Origin: Victivallales bacterium
GTDB lineage: Bacteria; Verrucomicrobiota; Lentisphaeria; Oligosphaerales; Lenti-02
Assembly (NCBI GenBank): GCA_018648945.1
Contig: JABGQJ010000346.1
Location: 1-7,955 of the forward strand
Direction: 5' to 3'
DNA: 7,955 nt
Position 1 is the stretch's first letter. Each line of letters opens with the position of its first letter. The notes under the pieces are model-generated. The model worked only from the letters and a program-made list of their open reading frames with translations, did no database searches and was not told the origin of the DNA. Shown here piece by piece: positions 6,305 through 7,955 of the stretch. The position numbers and the translations under genes were made by a program.

Positions 6305-6496
6305 AGTGGGGGAGCTTCGTCGCGTCATTTTGCTTTGGAGATCAGAGACTTGCGGCTTCCCGGTAGCCAGAATCTTGTACGGAAAACAGGAAGTTGGCCA
6401 GTAGTAGTAGGAAGGAAGGCGGGGAAGGAAAGCAGGGGTGAAAATGGGGTTGGACGTTCGTAGGTCCCCCATACTTTGCCTGTTTTTCCTGCATTT

Positions 6497-6524
6497 CCTT
6501 CGTGATCTTCGTGCCTTCGTGGTG
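6497..6524 (-). repeat. Right arm of inverted CACGAAG repeat
   Basis: Read on the minus strand the arm is CACCACGAAGGCACGAAG, then ATCACGAAGG, which gives three CACGAAG units against two in the left arm. It lies about 24 nt beyond the stop of the minus-strand barrel gene and faces the left arm in opposite orientation. Confidence 0.65.
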
Positions 6525-6551
6525 AGTCTCTTCCTATCCCCGCAGACTCAC
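6522..6551 (-). terminator. 8-bp stem-loop over the stop of the barrel-protein gene
   Basis: GTGAGTCT (6522-6529) and AGACTCAC (6544-6551) are perfectly complementary, with a 14-nt loop. The stem includes the TGA stop codon at 6548-6550 and touches the end of the CACGAAG arm. No U-tract follows on the minus strand, so an intrinsic terminator is possible but weakly supported; it may instead be an mRNA 3'-end structure. Confidence 0.3.
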
Positions 6552-7930
6552 TTGGCCCTTAGCCGCAGAATCTGGCAGCGGCCGGGGTGGATGGGCACGG
6601 CTATCTCTGCGCCATCGATCTGCACCGATGCCGGGCCCGGCTTCTCGCCGAAGTCTGTCCGGCGCACCAGGAGGCGGTTCGCCAGGCGCAGACCGGAGAT
6701 GACGGTTCCCGGTTGCTTGGGGATCGCGAAGCTGACTGGGATGCCCTTCTCAATGAACTCGCTGTAGGCCAGAGACTCGGCGCAGACCTGCTGGACGAGT
6801 TGGGTCTCCTTCAGCGTCTCCGGTGGCGTGCACCACATGGCGAGCCCATCGTGCCCGCGCAGCAGCATGTGCCAGAGGAGCTCCTGATAGGCACCCTCGC
6901 TCATCTGCTTCGCCCGTTCATCTGGCTCCTTGGGGGGCGAGGTGGTGTGCCAGTGGACGAAAGTGATGATGGGCAGATCGGCGGGCGCGCTCTTACCGGC
7001 GTTGGTCGCCACCTTGAGCATGTTGTAGAACCAGTGGTAGTCGGAGTTGGCGAAGTCGTACCAGCCGAAGGTGCGGTACCACGTATAGACCACAGGCATG
7101 CCGAAGGTATACCCCTGAGCGGCGAAGTCCGCGACCCAGGGCCGCTCCGGTTCCCTCTGGTCCATGCGGACAGGGAAGGGCGGTTTGGCGTCGATCTCAA
7201 AGTAGTCGTACCAGTAGCGCCAGCCGTCGTGGGGGTATTCCGCATAGTTGCCCACTAGCGCCTTCGGGTAGTATTGGCGGACCACCTTGGCGTAACACTC
7301 TCGCTGCATCTCGTCGCGGATCGTGCGGTAGGCCTTCTGGAAGACGAGGAAGTCATCGATCTTGGGGATATGCTTGCGGCAACGCGTGCAGCGCTTGGCG
7401 TGCTCCCAGGCGTCGTTCCAGGCCATGGGACCATCGATCTCCCAGTCTGCAATCACGATGTCCAAGGGCAGCCCTGCATCATGGTAGGCTTTGACGAAGG
7501 TCTCCACCTGCTCGCGGATCGCGGGGTAGCGGTGCCGGGCAGCGAAGGGACAGCCGATCTTCACCTTGGGCGTCTGGCTGAGGTCGAAGAAGGGCGTGCC
7601 ATCCGCATCCACGTGGGCCGTCTTCTCGTCCCCGTTGAAGAAGCGATGCATGACCCCCGTGGAGTTGATCACCACCGGCAGTTTCTCCTGTTGGAGAAGC
7701 CGCGCATAGCGCAGGGAGTAGGGTAGGTTCTTCTCCCGGCCCCGGTAGTTCCAGCTCGTGACCGTGGCCAGCCCGCGTTCATTGAGCTGGCGAGCAAACC
7801 CAGCCAGTTCCGCATCCTCGCCCTGGATGTTGCTCAGCCGCCAGATGATGACCGGCAGTCGCTGGCCACGGGGTTTGGCCAGCACGGGGATCTTGGCGAT
7901 CAGTTCCTCGGCATGTTCGCGGGAGGTCAT
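6548..7930 (-). CDS. Probable TIM-barrel glycoside-hydrolase-like protein of unassigned family
   Basis: I do not recognise a named family for this 460-aa protein. Successive hydrophobic strands look like a beta/alpha barrel: LPVIIWR (25-31), LATVTSW (54-60), LPVVINS (84-90), LDIVIADWE (156-164), LPIITFVHW (319-327) and GLAMW (362-366). The probable fourth strand ends in Asp162-Trp-Glu164, where many glycoside hydrolases hold acidic catalytic residues; the D-aromatic-E spacing recalls hyaluronidase-type (GH56) enzymes. The barrel is rich in Trp and Tyr (YWYDYF, WYRTFGWYDF), as in sugar clefts. A CxxC pair (Cys181, Cys184) follows the acidic motif. Residues 400-460 look like a C-terminal beta domain. 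There is no signal peptide, which would place it in the cytoplasm unless the start is wrong. The ATG at 7930 has CGAGGAG 8 nt upstream and overlaps the stop of the preceding gene. The hydrolase role is inferred. Confidence 0.7.
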   Translation of the reverse strand: MTSREHAEELIAKIPVLAKPRGQRLPVIIWRLSNIQGEDAELAGFARQLNERGLATVTSWNYRGREKNLPYSLRYARLLQQEKLPVVINSTGVMHRFFNGDEKTAHVDADGTPFFDLSQTPKVKIGCPFAARHRYPAIREQVETFVKAYHDAGLPLDIVIADWEIDGPMAWNDAWEHAKRCTRCRKHIPKIDDFLVFQKAYRTIRDEMQRECYAKVVRQYYPKALVGNYAEYPHDGWRYWYDYFEIDAKPPFPVRMDQREPERPWVADFAAQGYTFGMPVVYTWYRTFGWYDFANSDYHWFYNMLKVATNAGKSAPADLPIITFVHWHTTSPPKEPDERAKQMSEGAYQELLWHMLLRGHDGLAMWCTPPETLKETQLVQQVCAESLAYSEFIEKGIPVSFAIPKQPGTVISGLRLANRLLVRRTDFGEKPGPASVQIDGAEIAVPIHPGRCQILRLRAK

Positions 7931-7955
7931 TCGTCGGGCTCCTCGGACAGGGCTG
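7927..7955 (-). CDS. C-terminal end of an upstream gene, cut by the window edge
   Basis: On the minus strand, the last eight codons before a TGA at 7927-7929 read ALSEEPDE, with G or C in the third position of seven of them, as in the neighbouring genes. The stop overlaps the ATG of the barrel-protein gene as ATGA, the usual sign of translational coupling in an operon. Too little is present to identify the protein. The frame is inferred from this junction and could be spurious. Confidence 0.45.

Larger units (their letters stand above)
6208..6547. repeat. Repeat-rich non-coding region between convergent genes
   Basis: These 340 bp lie tail-to-tail between the MttB-like gene and the barrel-protein gene. 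The ORFs crossing it look like read-throughs of repeats. In order it holds a CACGAAG-type arm (6218-6238), a 6-bp GC hairpin (6245-6259), a heptamer tandem repeat (6270-6304), a purine-rich stretch (about 6408-6436), and an inverted CACGAAG-type arm with three units (6497-6524). Nested inside are two more imperfect inverted pairs: GGAAAACAGG at 6381-6390 against 6479-6489, and AAGGAAAGCAGG at 6425-6436 against 6488-6500, each with a one-base indel. The layout resembles a small non-autonomous or REP-like element. No transposase gene or clear target-site duplication was found. Confidence 0.6.

Noticed and set aside
6104..6472. Small open frames over the repeat region, including peptides with MFDVGRSMFDV-like runs
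   Set aside because: They are translations of the heptamer repeat, run partly antisense to the end of the MttB-like gene, and have no ribosome site of note.

Overview
The window is GC-rich bacterial DNA with dense, short-spaced genes. It most resembles a member of the PVC or a neighbouring phylum (Kiritimatiellota, Lentisphaerota or Planctomycetota type). The clues are two secreted SGNH/GDSL hydrolases, a non-pyrrolysine MttB-family methyltransferase, a small surface protein with a GATDxYDxGxD...PP sandwich-domain motif, and a non-coding stretch built of ACATCGA heptamers and CACGAAG units. From memory I associate that kind of repeat with these phyla. The taxonomic call is inference; there is no rRNA or marker gene here.

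Layout. At the left edge (1-138, minus) lies the N-terminus of an unrecognised gene. A likely minus-strand transcription unit runs from 3539 down to 296: a secreted SGNH hydrolase, a membrane-anchored single-domain surface protein, and a mannitol-1-phosphate 5-dehydrogenase family enzyme, separated by 31 and 18 nt. Divergent from it, across a 215-bp intergenic region, a plus-strand unit runs from 3755 to 6207: a second, smaller secreted SGNH hydrolase, a single-domain cupin, and an MttB-like methyltransferase, separated by 11 and 27 nt. This unit meets, tail to tail, a minus-strand gene (6548-7930) for a probable TIM-barrel glycoside-hydrolase-like protein. That gene starts by a 4-base ATGA overlap with the end of another gene running off the right edge.

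The 340 bp between the convergent genes (6208-6547) carry a heptamer tandem repeat and inverted CACGAAG-type arms near both ends, with further nested inverted repeats. This is the most unusual non-coding structure in the window.

How the genes could work together (inference): both divergent units begin with an exported SGNH hydrolase, a fold typical of carbohydrate and acyl esterases. They continue with intracellular enzymes: a polyol-phosphate dehydrogenase on one side, a cupin and a methyltransferase of the methylamine/betaine type on the other. With the hydrolase-like protein at the right, this suits an organism that breaks down decorated polysaccharides and small methylated compounds. I see no transporter, PTS, corrinoid protein, regulator, tRNA, rRNA, CRISPR array or transposase, so no complete pathway or defence system is shown. 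I do not see a convincingly new multi-gene system; the best leads are the repeat region, the unrecognised barrel protein, the anchored single-domain protein and the cupin-methyltransferase pair.
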